Notes under the pieces: generated by a model
Database searches by the model: none
What the model was told of the DNA's origin: nothing
Seen by the model: only the letters and a program-made list of their open reading frames with translations
NCBI GenBank assembly: GCA_943353705.1
Contig: CALRAY010000002.1
Span: forward strand, 1 to 18,486
DNA from: Patescibacteria group bacterium UBA4664
GTDB taxonomy: Bacteria; Patescibacteriota; Saccharimonadia; CAILAD01; BJGX01
DNA: 18,486 nucleotides
Direction of reading: 5' to 3'
Made by a program: the position numbers and the translations under genes
In this document: positions 8,071 to 15,119 of the stretch, piece after piece
Numbering within the stretch: the first letter of the stretch is position 1
Layout: the number at the start of each line of letters is the position of its first letter

Positions 8071-8549
8071 AAATTCACGAACTAGATACATCTAAATCCA
8101 CAAAGATCAGGCGACTGGGTCGCGGTATAAGCGCAGGACAAGGTAAAACTGCAGGCCGTGGTACAAAAGGCCAGAACTCCAGAACTGGTAGTAAATTCAA
8201 GCCAGGTTTTGAAGGCGGACAAACAAAGTTAGCAATGAGACTTCCAAAAGCTCGTGGCTTTACATCTATGTCCCGAATTGAGTACCAAGTTGTAAATCTT
8301 AATGATATTGAAGATTTGGGCAAGAAAACAGTCAATCCAGAAGTCCTCAAGGAGGCCGGCCTGATTAGAAGGCTTAATGCGCCAGTAAAACTGCTCGGCA
8401 ATGGTACAATTAAAGTGTCTTCGAACATTACTGTAGATAAAGCCTCTAGCTCAGCTATTAAGGCAGTCGAAGAGGCTGGCGGTAAGGTTATTGTAACTGC
8501 TAAGCCTAAGCCCGAGAAGGTTAAGAAAGTCAAAAAAGCTAAAAAGTAA
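8067..8549 (+). CDS. rplO: 50S ribosomal protein L15
   Basis: uL15 is a late-assembly protein reaching into the core of the 50S subunit. The 160-residue product has the glycine-rich N-terminal extension typical of the family ([19 protein letters not shown], about 19-37, then [18 protein letters not shown]) and a C-terminal globular domain from about 70 to 145. The last 15 residues are almost entirely Lys, Pro and Val, a basic tail similar in character to those of L24 and L17 here. The start overlaps the S5 stop by 4 nt. Confidence 0.97.
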   Translation: MKIHELDTSKSTKIRRLGRGISAGQGKTAGRGTKGQNSRTGSKFKPGFEGGQTKLAMRLPKARGFTSMSRIEYQVVNLNDIEDLGKKTVNPEVLKEAGLIRRLNAPVKLLGNGTIKVSSNITVDKASSSAIKAVEEAGGKVIVTAKPKPEKVKKVKKAKK

Positions 8550-8569
8550 TTTTTAAGTATTGAGGGTAA

Positions 8570-9886
8570 ATGAATAAAGAAACATTCCAGCAGCTCTATA
8601 AGAATCCTGCACTAAGAAAACGCATGCTGGTAGTACTAGCAGTGATGGTTGTCTATAGCCTTTTATCGCAAATTCCAGTACCAGTCGCTGATACAGCTAA
8701 GCTGCAGGCATTTTTAACTAGTCTTTTTCAGTCTAGCTCACTATTGGGGTTTGTTGATATATTCTCCGGCGGAGCGCTTTCAAGATTTTCAATTTTGCTC
8801 ATGGGGCTTGGTCCTTACATTAATGCCTCGATTATCATCCAGCTGCTAACTCAAGTAGTACCGAAGCTGCAAGCTCTCTCTAAAGAAGGCGAGCAAGGTA
8901 GAAATAAAATTAATTACTATACCCGTTTATTAACTTTGCCTCTAGCAATTATCCAAGCAGTAGCCACAGTCTTTCTTGTTAGGAGTCTATCTACTCAGTC
9001 GACTGGCATAGACTTAATTGGGTCGCCCTCGCCATTTGAGTGGACAATATTAATATCTAGCATTGTCGCAGGATCAATGCTTTTGATGTGGCTAGGAGAA
9101 CTGATCACTGAAAAGGGTATAGGCAATGGTATATCAATGATTATCTTGTTTGGTATTGTAGCAAGTCTTCCTTCGAGCTTTGCATCTCAGTTTGCGCTCG
9201 TCCAAAGCGATCCTAGCAAGATAGTAAGCCTAGTCTTTATACTGGCTGCGGCTGTTGCATCAGTTGTATTTATCGTTTATCTCAATGAAGGCCAGAGAAA
9301 CATACCCATATCTTATGCTAGGCGAGTAGCCAACGCCCAGGCTTATGGAGGCGTTGATACTCATTTGCCGCTTAGAGTTATAACTGCTGGAGTAATCCCT
9401 ATTATATTCGCACTGGCATTTCTCTCGGTACCAACCTTCTTGGGTCAGCTATTTGCTAATGCCAATACGGCCTGGGTAGCATCCTTTGCTACTAAGTTAA
9501 CAGTCTGGTTTTCACCGACTAGCTGGATTTATGCAGCTCTCTACTTTGCTCTTGTAGTTGGCTTTACCTTCTTCTATACGGCGATTATATTCAAGCCGGA
9601 CGAAATAGCTGAAAATCTGCAAAAGCAAGGCGGTTTTATTCCTGGAATTAGACCAGGCGAAGAAACCTCTAAATACCTGAAGAATATAATTAATCGAATC
9701 ACCTTTACAGGCTCGCTAGGGCTAGGAATAGTGGCAATACTACCATTTGTCATGCAGAGCGTGTTTAAGACTTCAGAGGCCATTACGATAGGCGGTACAA
9801 GTATTCTAATCATAGTAGCTGTCATTATCGAAACAGTTAAGCAGATTCAGTCACTAGCCTTAATGGCAACCTACGAAAAGTACTAA
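8570..9886 (+). CDS. secY: Protein translocase channel subunit SecY
   Basis: SecY is the pore-forming subunit of the SecYEG channel in the inner membrane, used for secretion and membrane insertion. The 438 residues are normal length, with about ten hydrophobic segments from about 20 to 430. Conserved features: the plug/TM2 region GPYINASIIIQLL at 81-93, ITEKGIGNGISMII at 179-192, the cytoplasmic loop with RRVANAQAYGG around 251-261, and QGGFIPGIRPGEET at 353-366, the loop that contacts SecA and ribosomes. GAGGG at 8562-8566 precedes the ATG. It keeps its classical place after L15, but adk and map, which usually follow it, are absent. Confidence 0.98.
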   Translation: MNKETFQQLYKNPALRKRMLVVLAVMVVYSLLSQIPVPVADTAKLQAFLTSLFQSSSLLGFVDIFSGGALSRFSILLMGLGPYINASIIIQLLTQVVPKLQALSKEGEQGRNKINYYTRLLTLPLAIIQAVATVFLVRSLSTQSTGIDLIGSPSPFEWTILISSIVAGSMLLMWLGELITEKGIGNGISMIILFGIVASLPSSFASQFALVQSDPSKIVSLVFILAAAVASVVFIVYLNEGQRNIPISYARRVANAQAYGGVDTHLPLRVITAGVIPIIFALAFLSVPTFLGQLFANANTAWVASFATKLTVWFSPTSWIYAALYFALVVGFTFFYTAIIFKPDEIAENLQKQGGFIPGIRPGEETSKYLKNIINRITFTGSLGLGIVAILPFVMQSVFKTSEAITIGGTSILIIVAVIIETVKQIQSLALMATYEKY

Positions 9887-9913
9887 GCAAAGGTGATTTA
9901 TTGCAAAAAGCCC

Positions 9914-9942
9914 TTTACAGATTACAAAAACTCGTCTATAAT
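9914..9942 (+). promoter_or_regulatory. Sigma70-type promoter for the infA-rpsI unit
   Basis: TTTACA (9914-9919) and TATAAT (9937-9942) are separated by exactly 17 bp, five of six and six of six matches to the housekeeping consensus. Transcription would begin near 9949, leaving a leader of only about 15 nt before the infA ATG at 9964. The gap between secY and infA is the longest in the cluster after the L3 leader, consistent with an operon boundary. I see no solid terminator after secY, so read-through from upstream is also likely. Confidence 0.75.
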
Positions 9943-9963
9943 TACATCTTGTAACTTTAATCT

Positions 9964-10185
9964 ATGGCAAACACAAAGGAAGTAATCGAAGTCGAGGGTA
10001 GTGTCATTGAGGCACTGCCTAATGCCCAGTTCAAAGTAAAACTTGAAAATGGGCATGAAATCTTGGCGCATATATCTGGAAAAATGCGAATGCATTACAT
10101 CAAGATATTGCCGGGGGATAAAGTGACGATTGAAATGACCCCTTATGATTTGTCTAAGGGTCGGATAACATTCCGACATAAATAG
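9964..10185 (+). CDS. infA: Translation initiation factor IF-1
   Basis: IF-1 binds the 30S A site during initiation. The 73-residue product is a single S1-like OB fold, normal length (72 in E. coli). It contains [23 protein letters not shown], the [16 protein letters not shown] segment (IF-1 hallmark GKMR.H.I.I..GD.V), and the conserved end [13 protein letters not shown]. No Shine-Dalgarno sequence is visible in the short leader (the bases before ATG are pyrimidine- and AT-rich), unlike nearly all other genes in the cluster. It is the first gene after the promoter at 9914-9942. Confidence 0.98.
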   Translation: MANTKEVIEVEGSVIEALPNAQFKVKLENGHEILAHISGKMRMHYIKILPGDKVTIEMTPYDLSKGRITFRHK

Positions 10186-10195
10186 GAGAATAGTT

Positions 10196-10309
10196 TTGAA
10201 GGTAAGAGCCGGTGTTAAAAAAATTTGTCCAAAGTGCAAAGTGGTCGTACGAAAAAGAGTAGTACGAGTAATTTGTGAGAACCCTAAGCATAAGCAGAGG
10301 CAGGGTTAG
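10196..10309 (+). CDS. rpmJ: 50S ribosomal protein L36 (zinc form, TTG start)
   Basis: bL36 is the smallest 50S protein, a zinc ribbon at the base of the L7/L12 stalk. The gene is only 37 codons plus stop and begins at a TTG, so a simple ATG search misses it. AGGAG at 10184-10188 is 7 nt before the TTG. The translation begins [15 protein letters not shown] and ends NPKHKQRQG. The zinc ligands Cys11, Cys14, Cys27 and His32 are all present in the canonical C-x2-C-x12-C-x4-H spacing. It lies between infA and S13, its usual place. Confidence 0.96.
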   Translation: MKVRAGVKKICPKCKVVVRKRVVRVICENPKHKQRQG

Positions 10310-10311
10310 CT

Positions 10312-10698
10312 ATGGCACGTATTGCTGGAACTAATATTCCATCAGAAAAAAGACTAGAAATAGCTCTTACCTATATCTATGGTATTGGACTTAAGACTAG
10401 CCAGACCATGCTTAAGAATCTAAATGTCGATGGGAATCAGCGCGTCAAGGATGTTCCTGAATCAGATTTGGCTAAAATACGTGAGTATACAGACAAAAAT
10501 CTAATAGTAGAGGCTGATCTTTCACGCACAGTCACTGGTAACATCAAACGTCTTAAAGAAATAAAGTCCTACCGCGGTTTACGCCATAGTGCAGGTCTTC
10601 CGAGTCGAGGCCAAAGAACCAAGACGAATGCACGAACCAAACGTGGCAAAAAAGTCACCATGGGAAGTGGTAAGAAAAAGTCATCAGCTAAAACTTAA
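10312..10698 (+). CDS. rpsM: 30S ribosomal protein S13
   Basis: uS13 forms intersubunit bridges with L5 and contacts the P-site tRNA through its basic tail. The 128 residues are in the family range. It starts MARIAGTNIPSEKRLEIALTYIYGIG, with the helix-hairpin-helix G-I-G motif. Further on it has the LKEIKSYRGLRHSAGLPSRGQRTKTNARTKRG block that defines S13, and it ends in a Lys-rich tail. AGGG at 10302-10305, inside the end of L36, is the likely ribosome binding site. Confidence 0.98.
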   Translation: MARIAGTNIPSEKRLEIALTYIYGIGLKTSQTMLKNLNVDGNQRVKDVPESDLAKIREYTDKNLIVEADLSRTVTGNIKRLKEIKSYRGLRHSAGLPSRGQRTKTNARTKRGKKVTMGSGKKKSSAKT

Positions 10699-10707
10699 GG
10701 AAATCTA

Positions 10708-11100
10708 ATGAGCAAACCAGCAACAAAAATCAGAAAAAAGAAGCAAAAGCGTAATATATCTAAGGGTATAGTGCATATTCACTCTAGCTTTAATAACACG
10801 ATTATTTCAATTACCGACGATAAAGGCGCAGTAGTCAGCTGGGCATCGTCTGGGTCAGCTGGTTTTAAGGGTTCCAGGAAAAGCACACCTTATGCCGCGC
10901 AGATTGCCGCTGAAAAAGCCGTTGGAGTCTGCAAGGATTTTGGTATGATCAGCGTAGAAGTAATAATTAAAGGCATTGGTGGTGGTCGAGAGTCTGCAAT
11001 ACGAGCTCTCCAAGGCTCAGGTATCAGCGTAACTTCTATTAAGGACGAAACTGGAATACCCCATAATGGCTGCCGACCGAGAAAGGCAAGGAGAGTTTAG
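10708..11100 (+). CDS. rpsK: 30S ribosomal protein S11
   Basis: uS11 lies on the 30S platform near the Shine-Dalgarno helix. It has 130 residues, the standard length. Recognisable parts are [17 protein letters not shown] in the first third, [21 protein letters not shown] in the middle, and the strictly conserved C-terminus [19 protein letters not shown] short SD (AAGGAAA) precedes the ATG. It follows S13 and precedes S4, the standard alpha-operon order. Confidence 0.98.
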   Translation: MSKPATKIRKKKQKRNISKGIVHIHSSFNNTIISITDDKGAVVSWASSGSAGFKGSRKSTPYAAQIAAEKAVGVCKDFGMISVEVIIKGIGGGRESAIRALQGSGISVTSIKDETGIPHNGCRPRKARRV

Positions 11101-11102
11101 TA

Positions 11103-11717
11103 ATGGCAAGGAATCTAACTCCAGCTGCTAAAATAGCTCGCCGAGAAGGTGCTCACACGCACCCCAAGGCAGTTAAGGCACTAGCAAGACGTAATTACGC
11201 GCCAGGTCAACATGGGCAAGCCAGACGCAGCAAACCTAGCGATTATGCCTTGCAGCTAAGAGAGAAACAAAAAGTCAAAAGATTTTATGGTGTATTAGAA
11301 AAGCAATTCCGCAAATACGTCGGAAAAGCAGAAAAAATGGATGGAGTAACTGGCGAAAACGTACTTCAGCTACTTGAGCGTAGACTTGATAATGTAATCT
11401 ATAGACTAGGTATAGCACCATCAAGACCAGCAGCTCGCCAGGTTGTAACGCACGGTCACATAATCCTAAACGGCAAAAGAGTGGATATCCCATCAATCAT
11501 GGTAAAGCCAAACGATGAAATCCAAGTTCGTGAAGCAAGCCTAAAGTCAGTTTATTTCGTAGCCCTCAAAGATAGCCTAGATCCTAACCAGACTTTGCCT
11601 AGCTGGCTAAGCTTCGACCAGAAGAAGTTCAGCGCCAAAGTGACCGGATTGCCGCTACGCGAGGAACAAGATCAGGAAATCGAAGAGCAATTAATTATTG
11701 AATATTATTCACGTTAA
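11103..11717 (+). CDS. rpsD: 30S ribosomal protein S4
   Basis: uS4 nucleates 30S assembly; in E. coli it represses the alpha operon translationally. The product has 204 residues, normal length. An N-terminal arm (about 1-45) has no Cys cluster, so it is the zinc-free form. A helical region with LREKQKVKRFYGVLEKQFRKY follows. The S4 RNA-binding fold spans about 91-155 (ERRLDNVIYRLGIAPSRPAARQ then HGHIILNGKRVDIPS). The C-terminus ends IIEYYSR, as usual. AGGAGAG just upstream, at the end of S11, supports the ATG. Confidence 0.98.
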   Translation: MARNLTPAAKIARREGAHTHPKAVKALARRNYAPGQHGQARRSKPSDYALQLREKQKVKRFYGVLEKQFRKYVGKAEKMDGVTGENVLQLLERRLDNVIYRLGIAPSRPAARQVVTHGHIILNGKRVDIPSIMVKPNDEIQVREASLKSVYFVALKDSLDPNQTLPSWLSFDQKKFSAKVTGLPLREEQDQEIEEQLIIEYYSR

Positions 11718-11732
11718 ATAATAAGGAGAGCC

Positions 11733-12677
11733 ATGTTATACGATATCAACCTACCAGAATTGAAAGAAGAAAAGACAGACAATAATGCTGCGCATTTTAC
11801 AGTAGAGCCGCTATACCCGGGCTATGGAATGACACTTGGCAACTCAATACGTAGAGTATTGCTATCAAGCCTTGCTGGTAGCGCCATCACTGCAGTAAAA
11901 ATTGAAGGTGTGAGCCATGAATTTTCAACTATTTCAGGCGTCAAAGAAGACGTAATAGAAATAATTTTAAATTTAAAGCAAGTCCGCTTCCACAATCCTA
12001 ATGAAGAGCCAATAATGCTGACACTAAAAAAGACTGGTGGAGTTGTTAAGGCTGGCGATATAACTACAATCAACGATGTTGAAGTTGTTAATCCAGATCT
12101 AGTAATTGCTAACCTAGATAATTCCAAGGCAAAATTCGAAATGGAGATGCGAGTCGAGCAGGGTCGCGGTTACGCTCCTGTAGAGAATCGTGGTGGTGAA
12201 AAGCTTCCAGTCGGAATGATTGCTATCGATGCTATATATACCCCAATTAAGCGAGTACGATACAGTGTAGCAAATACTCGCGTAGGGCAGATGACAGACC
12301 TAGATAAGCTAATCTTAGAAGTTGAAACAGACGGTACTATGAGTCCTAAGCAGGCAGTAATGCAAGCTGCAGAAATACTTGTTGGTCATTTTCAGGTATT
12401 AGCCGGCCATGACGTTGTGTCTGTGGGCACTGGCGGTATTATGACTGCTACTGAAAGAGCCGAGGCCGATATGGCTCAAATTGGTGTTGACGAAGTTAAT
12501 TTTAGCCCCCGAACCGCAAACGCATTGATGAATAATGAAATTAAATCAATTAAAGATCTTATGGACTTAACCCCAAGCGACCTTAAAGAGCTTAAAGGCT
12601 TTGGTGCTAAAGCCCAAGAAGAAGTAATTGAAAAGCTAGCTGAGCTTGGTGTAAACCAGGACGCAGTAAGCGAATAA
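11733..12677 (+). CDS. rpoA: DNA-directed RNA polymerase subunit alpha
   Basis: The alpha subunit dimerises to begin RNA polymerase assembly and contacts promoter UP elements and activators. The 314 residues include the N-terminal dimerisation domain with EPLYPGYGMTLGNSIRRVLLSS at 25-46 and GRGYAPVE...PVGMIAIDAIYTPIKRVRY at about 144-177, then a linker, then a complete C-terminal domain at about 253-307. In that domain Arg260 in FSPRTANAL matches the DNA-contacting Arg265 of E. coli, and the second helix-hairpin-helix KGFGAKAQEEV is present. UP-element recognition is therefore likely retained. AAGGAGAG at 11723-11730 precedes the start. Confidence 0.99.
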   Translation: MLYDINLPELKEEKTDNNAAHFTVEPLYPGYGMTLGNSIRRVLLSSLAGSAITAVKIEGVSHEFSTISGVKEDVIEIILNLKQVRFHNPNEEPIMLTLKKTGGVVKAGDITTINDVEVVNPDLVIANLDNSKAKFEMEMRVEQGRGYAPVENRGGEKLPVGMIAIDAIYTPIKRVRYSVANTRVGQMTDLDKLILEVETDGTMSPKQAVMQAAEILVGHFQVLAGHDVVSVGTGGIMTATERAEADMAQIGVDEVNFSPRTANALMNNEIKSIKDLMDLTPSDLKELKGFGAKAQEEVIEKLAELGVNQDAVSE

Positions 12678-12700
12678 TATAAGGATTAATAGGTAAGACC

Positions 12701-13210
12701 ATGCATAGACATAGCTACATAGGAAAAAAATTCTCAAGAACCTCCGGTCCTCGCAGGGCAATGATGCGAAGTATGGTTGATGCTTTAATACTTTATGAAA
12801 GAATCGAAACAACCGAAATCAAGGCCAAAGAGCTAGCACGAATTTTTGATAAATTAGTAACCAAAGCTAAGAAGCAAGACTTACATAATTATAGGCAGGT
12901 ATTGAGCTATACAATAAATCCGATTGCTGCAGAAAAACTTAATACAGATCTTGTAAATGGTTTTAAGAGCAGGAACAGTGGCTATACTAGAGTTATTAAG
13001 ACCGGCAAGAGACTGGGTGATGGTGCTGAAATGGCAGTTATTGAAATAATCCTAGACGAGGACTATACTGCTGCAGACTCAAACAAGCCCGAACCAAAGA
13101 AATCTAAACCAAAGAAATCCAAGCCAAAGAAAACCGAACCAAAGAAGATAGCAAAAGTAAAAAAAGATACACCAAAGCCTAAAGTGACGAAAAAGGAAGG
13201 TAAGAAATGA
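12701..13210 (+). CDS. rplQ: 50S ribosomal protein L17 with repetitive basic tail
   Basis: bL17 binds 23S rRNA near the tunnel exit. Residues 1 to about 120 are the full L17 core: MHRHSYIGKKFSRTSGPRRAMMRSM, the helix with IETTEIKAKELARIFDKLVT, and NSGYTRVIKTGKRLGDGAEMAVIEI. Residues 121-169 are a Lys/Pro-rich tail whose middle is four copies of a (E/K)-P-K-K-x pentad encoded by tandem 15-bp units. Many bacterial L17 proteins end near residue 120 (E. coli 127), so the tail is an addition. A weak SD (AAGGA at 12681-12685, GGTAAG nearer) precedes the ATG. The TGA overlaps the L13 start. Confidence 0.96.
   Translation: MHRHSYIGKKFSRTSGPRRAMMRSMVDALILYERIETTEIKAKELARIFDKLVTKAKKQDLHNYRQVLSYTINPIAAEKLNTDLVNGFKSRNSGYTRVIKTGKRLGDGAEMAVIEIILDEDYTAADSNKPEPKKSKPKKSKPKKTEPKKIAKVKKDTPKPKVTKKEGKK
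13091..13150 (+). repeat. Four tandem 15-bp units inside rplQ
   Basis: Units begin at 13091, 13106, 13121 and 13136, each 15 bases. Each has the common core AACCAAAGAAA or a one-to-three base variant. Because 15 is a multiple of three, they encode in-frame pentads EPKKS, KPKKS, KPKKT and EPKKI. Copy number could vary between strains without breaking the frame. Confidence 0.85.
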
Positions 13211-13641
13211 AGACTTATTCAGCAAAACCAACCGACGTAGAACATAAGTGGTATTTGATTGACGCTAAAGGCATGAACTTAGGACGCCTAAGCACTAAAA
13301 TTGCCCAGTTATTAATGGGTAAGCACAAGCCAGCCTATACTCCGAATGTTATAACTGGAGACATAGTGGTTGTAATCAATTGCGCCAAAATTAAAGTCAC
13401 AGGCAATAAGCTGACTGATAAGTTTTACTATAAACATAGCGGATACCCTGGCGGACTAAAAGAAACCAGCCTTAAAGAAATGCTAGAAAAGCACCCAAAT
13501 AGAGTTATAGAGCACTCAGTGGCAGGAATGTTACCTAAGAATAAGCTTAGAGATAAGATGCTACTTAATCTTAAGGTCTATCCTACAACAGACCACAAGC
13601 ATGAAGCACAGAAGCCAGAATTAATTAAGGTGGAGGCCTAA
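13207..13641 (+). CDS. rplM: 50S ribosomal protein L13
   Basis: uL13 is an early assembly protein of the large subunit. The 144-residue product matches the family length (142 in E. coli). Signatures: WYLIDAKGMNLGRLSTKIAQLLMGKHKP near the start, then TGDIVVVINCAKIKVTGNKL, YKHSGYPGGLKE and AVAGMLPK-like SVAGMLPKNKLRDKMLLNLKVY. It is joined to L17 by an ATGA overlap, and GGAGG at about 13631-13635 within its end serves S9. The L13-S9 pair is a separate operon in E. coli; here it is fused to the end of the alpha operon. Confidence 0.98.
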   Translation: MKTYSAKPTDVEHKWYLIDAKGMNLGRLSTKIAQLLMGKHKPAYTPNVITGDIVVVINCAKIKVTGNKLTDKFYYKHSGYPGGLKETSLKEMLEKHPNRVIEHSVAGMLPKNKLRDKMLLNLKVYPTTDHKHEAQKPELIKVEA

Positions 13642-13642
13642 A

Positions 13643-14056
13643 ATGTCAGAAAAAACTACAACCAATATTCACTATTATAGAGCCATAGGTCGCCGCAAAC
13701 AGTCTGTAGCTGTAGTCAAGCTAATGAAGGGCAAAGGCGTTATTATTGTTAACGAGAAGACTGTAAATGACTATTTCCTAGGTAATGAAACATACGTACA
13801 TAATATCAAAGCACCGCTTGAATTGTTATCCAAGACTAAAGAGATGGATGTTCATGTTAAAGTTGATGGTGGTGGACTAAGAGGTCAGTCAGACGCCATA
13901 AGGCTAGGTATTGCGAGAGCATTGGTTGAATTGAGTGAAGACTTCCGAACTAGCCTTAAAAAGCACGGATACCTCACTAGAGACCCGCGCAAAAAGGAAC
14001 GTAAGAAGCCTGGTTTGCGAAAAGCCCGCAAATCTCCACAGTTCTCCAAGCGTTAA
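13643..14056 (+). CDS. rpsI: 30S ribosomal protein S9
   Basis: uS9 places its C-terminal tail against the P-site tRNA anticodon loop. The product has 137 residues. The N-terminal block YYRAIGRRKQSVAVVKLMKGKG, the DVHVKVDGGGLRGQSDAIRLGIARAL middle, and the ending RDPRKKERKKPGLRKARKSPQFSKR with the invariant terminal Lys-Arg are diagnostic. It is the last gene of the ribosomal cluster and is followed 8 bases after its stop by an intrinsic terminator. Confidence 0.98.
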   Translation: MSEKTTTNIHYYRAIGRRKQSVAVVKLMKGKGVIIVNEKTVNDYFLGNETYVHNIKAPLELLSKTKEMDVHVKVDGGGLRGQSDAIRLGIARALVELSEDFRTSLKKHGYLTRDPRKKERKKPGLRKARKSPQFSKR

Positions 14057-14064
14057 GCAAACAT

Positions 14065-14085
14065 TCCCACTTCGGTGGGATTTTT
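14065..14085 (+). terminator. Intrinsic terminator after rpsI
   Basis: TCCCAC (14065-14070) and GTGGGA (14075-14080) form a perfect 6-bp stem closed by the very stable cUUCGg tetraloop (14071-14074). Five T residues follow directly (14081-14085), with more T after one G. It closes the whole ribosomal unit. Confidence 0.93.
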
Positions 14086-14099
14086 GTTTAGCTTTACTA

Positions 14100-14128
14100 C
14101 TGACATCTGCAAGCATAAGATTTATAAT
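14100..14128 (+). promoter_or_regulatory. Promoter of the RCK-domain gene, probably giving a leaderless mRNA
   Basis: CTGACA (14100-14105) and TATAAT (14123-14128) are 17 bp apart. The expected start site, about seven bases after the -10 box, falls on the A of the ATG at 14135. No Shine-Dalgarno sequence lies before that ATG, consistent with a leaderless transcript. The promoter sits directly after the rpsI terminator. Confidence 0.7.
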
Positions 14129-14134
14129 AGACGT

Positions 14135-15112
14135 ATGCGCAGAAAACAGATTGTTCTTTTAACACTAGCCGTAGTAGTAGTTTTACTGGCTTCAGCTTTT
14201 GGTATTATGGTACTAGAAAAGGTATCCTACCAAGAATCGCTGTATAGGTCTCTCTATATCAGCCTAACTCACCATGATAATTTTCATATGCAATCTTGGC
14301 CAGTTAGAGGAATCGTGCTTGGGCTGGTTCTAGCTAGCTTGATATTTCTGGCATATTTGCTTAAGCTTTTTGGGGAGTATATTATAGGACTAGGTGATGG
14401 ATTAAAGAGACGTAAAGTAAAGGCAAAATTAATCAGTATGAAAGATCATTATATAGTTTGTGGACTCGGAAGAGTTGGTAGTCAGGTAGCCAAGGAATTA
14501 GCTACTGAGGGCCAGCATTTCGTTGCCATAGACAAAGACGAAGATAAAGTTAAGGACGCAATTGCATTAGGTTATACAGCTTTCGTAGGAGACCCTACTA
14601 AAGAAATTGATTTGAATAAGGCCAAAATTAGCAAGGCCAAAGGAATTGTGGCATCACTCGGTGACGATTCAAACAATCTGTTTCTGACACTTACCGCAAG
14701 ACAGCTCAACCCAGATTTATTTATTGTTTCTAGGGCTAACCGAGAAGAGAATGTTTCAAGGATACTTAAGGCAGGTGCCAATAAAGTTTCTATGCCAAAC
14801 CAAATAGGTGGATTCCACATGGCAACAATGCTTATGAGGCCCCACGTCATAGATATCCTAGACTCATTATCCACCAATAATAGCGCTGACTTGCAGGCCA
14901 GGGAGGTACTTGTGCCCAAAGGCTCTCGCATCAACGGCCACAGGCTTGAGAATATCCTTAAGCACACTAACGGCCTGACAGTCTTGGCCCTAAATACTTC
15001 AAATGGCAATAGCCAGGTGCACCCAACCGGAAGAGAAGTAGTTTATTCTGGAGACCGACTAATTGTAATGGGCGACAGAAATCAGCTACATTCTCTTGAG
15101 AAGCTAGTATAA
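14135..15112 (+). CDS. RCK/TrkA-type NAD-binding membrane protein (channel-like, no K+ filter)
   Basis: The protein resembles MthK-type potassium channels: two membrane segments (about 5-26 and 58-84), then an RCK domain. The RCK N-lobe is a Rossmann fold with GLGRVG at 110-115 and the nucleotide-binding acidic residue Asp133. An RCK C-lobe follows from about 253 to 325 (VLVPKGSRINGHRLENI). The pore helix is still suggested by ESLYRSLYISL (34-44), but the TxGYGD selectivity filter is absent; LTHHDNFHM stands in its place. K+ transport is therefore doubtful, and a regulatory or altered-selectivity role is possible. I use ATG 14135 (325 residues), which matches the promoter; an upstream in-frame ATG at 14075 lies in the terminator. 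Family assignment is firm, function is not. Confidence 0.85.
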   Translation: MRRKQIVLLTLAVVVVLLASAFGIMVLEKVSYQESLYRSLYISLTHHDNFHMQSWPVRGIVLGLVLASLIFLAYLLKLFGEYIIGLGDGLKRRKVKAKLISMKDHYIVCGLGRVGSQVAKELATEGQHFVAIDKDEDKVKDAIALGYTAFVGDPTKEIDLNKAKISKAKGIVASLGDDSNNLFLTLTARQLNPDLFIVSRANREENVSRILKAGANKVSMPNQIGGFHMATMLMRPHVIDILDSLSTNNSADLQAREVLVPKGSRINGHRLENILKHTNGLTVLALNTSNGNSQVHPTGREVVYSGDRLIVMGDRNQLHSLEKLV

Positions 15113-15113
15113 T
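15108..15113 (+). promoter_or_regulatory. -10 element overlapping a stop codon, before the RluA-family gene
   Basis: A perfect TATAAT lies at 15108-15113, so the TAA stop of the upstream gene (15110-15112) is part of it. The next ATG (15120) is seven bases after the box, where transcription is expected to begin, and there is no Shine-Dalgarno sequence. The -35 position at 17-bp spacing (15085-15090, GCTACA) is poor, so strength is uncertain. Confidence 0.45.
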
Positions 15114-15119
15114 ATAACT

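Noticed and set aside
9887-9920. Possible terminator after secY (AAAGG ... CCTTT)
   Set aside because: Only five weak pairs with a loop of about 19 bases and no T run; it is not convincing.
14075-14134. Longer N-terminus for the RCK-domain protein starting at ATG 14075
   Set aside because: It would translate the terminator and promoter region, and the added 20 residues are not membrane-like. The ATG at 14135 fits the promoter and the usual length.
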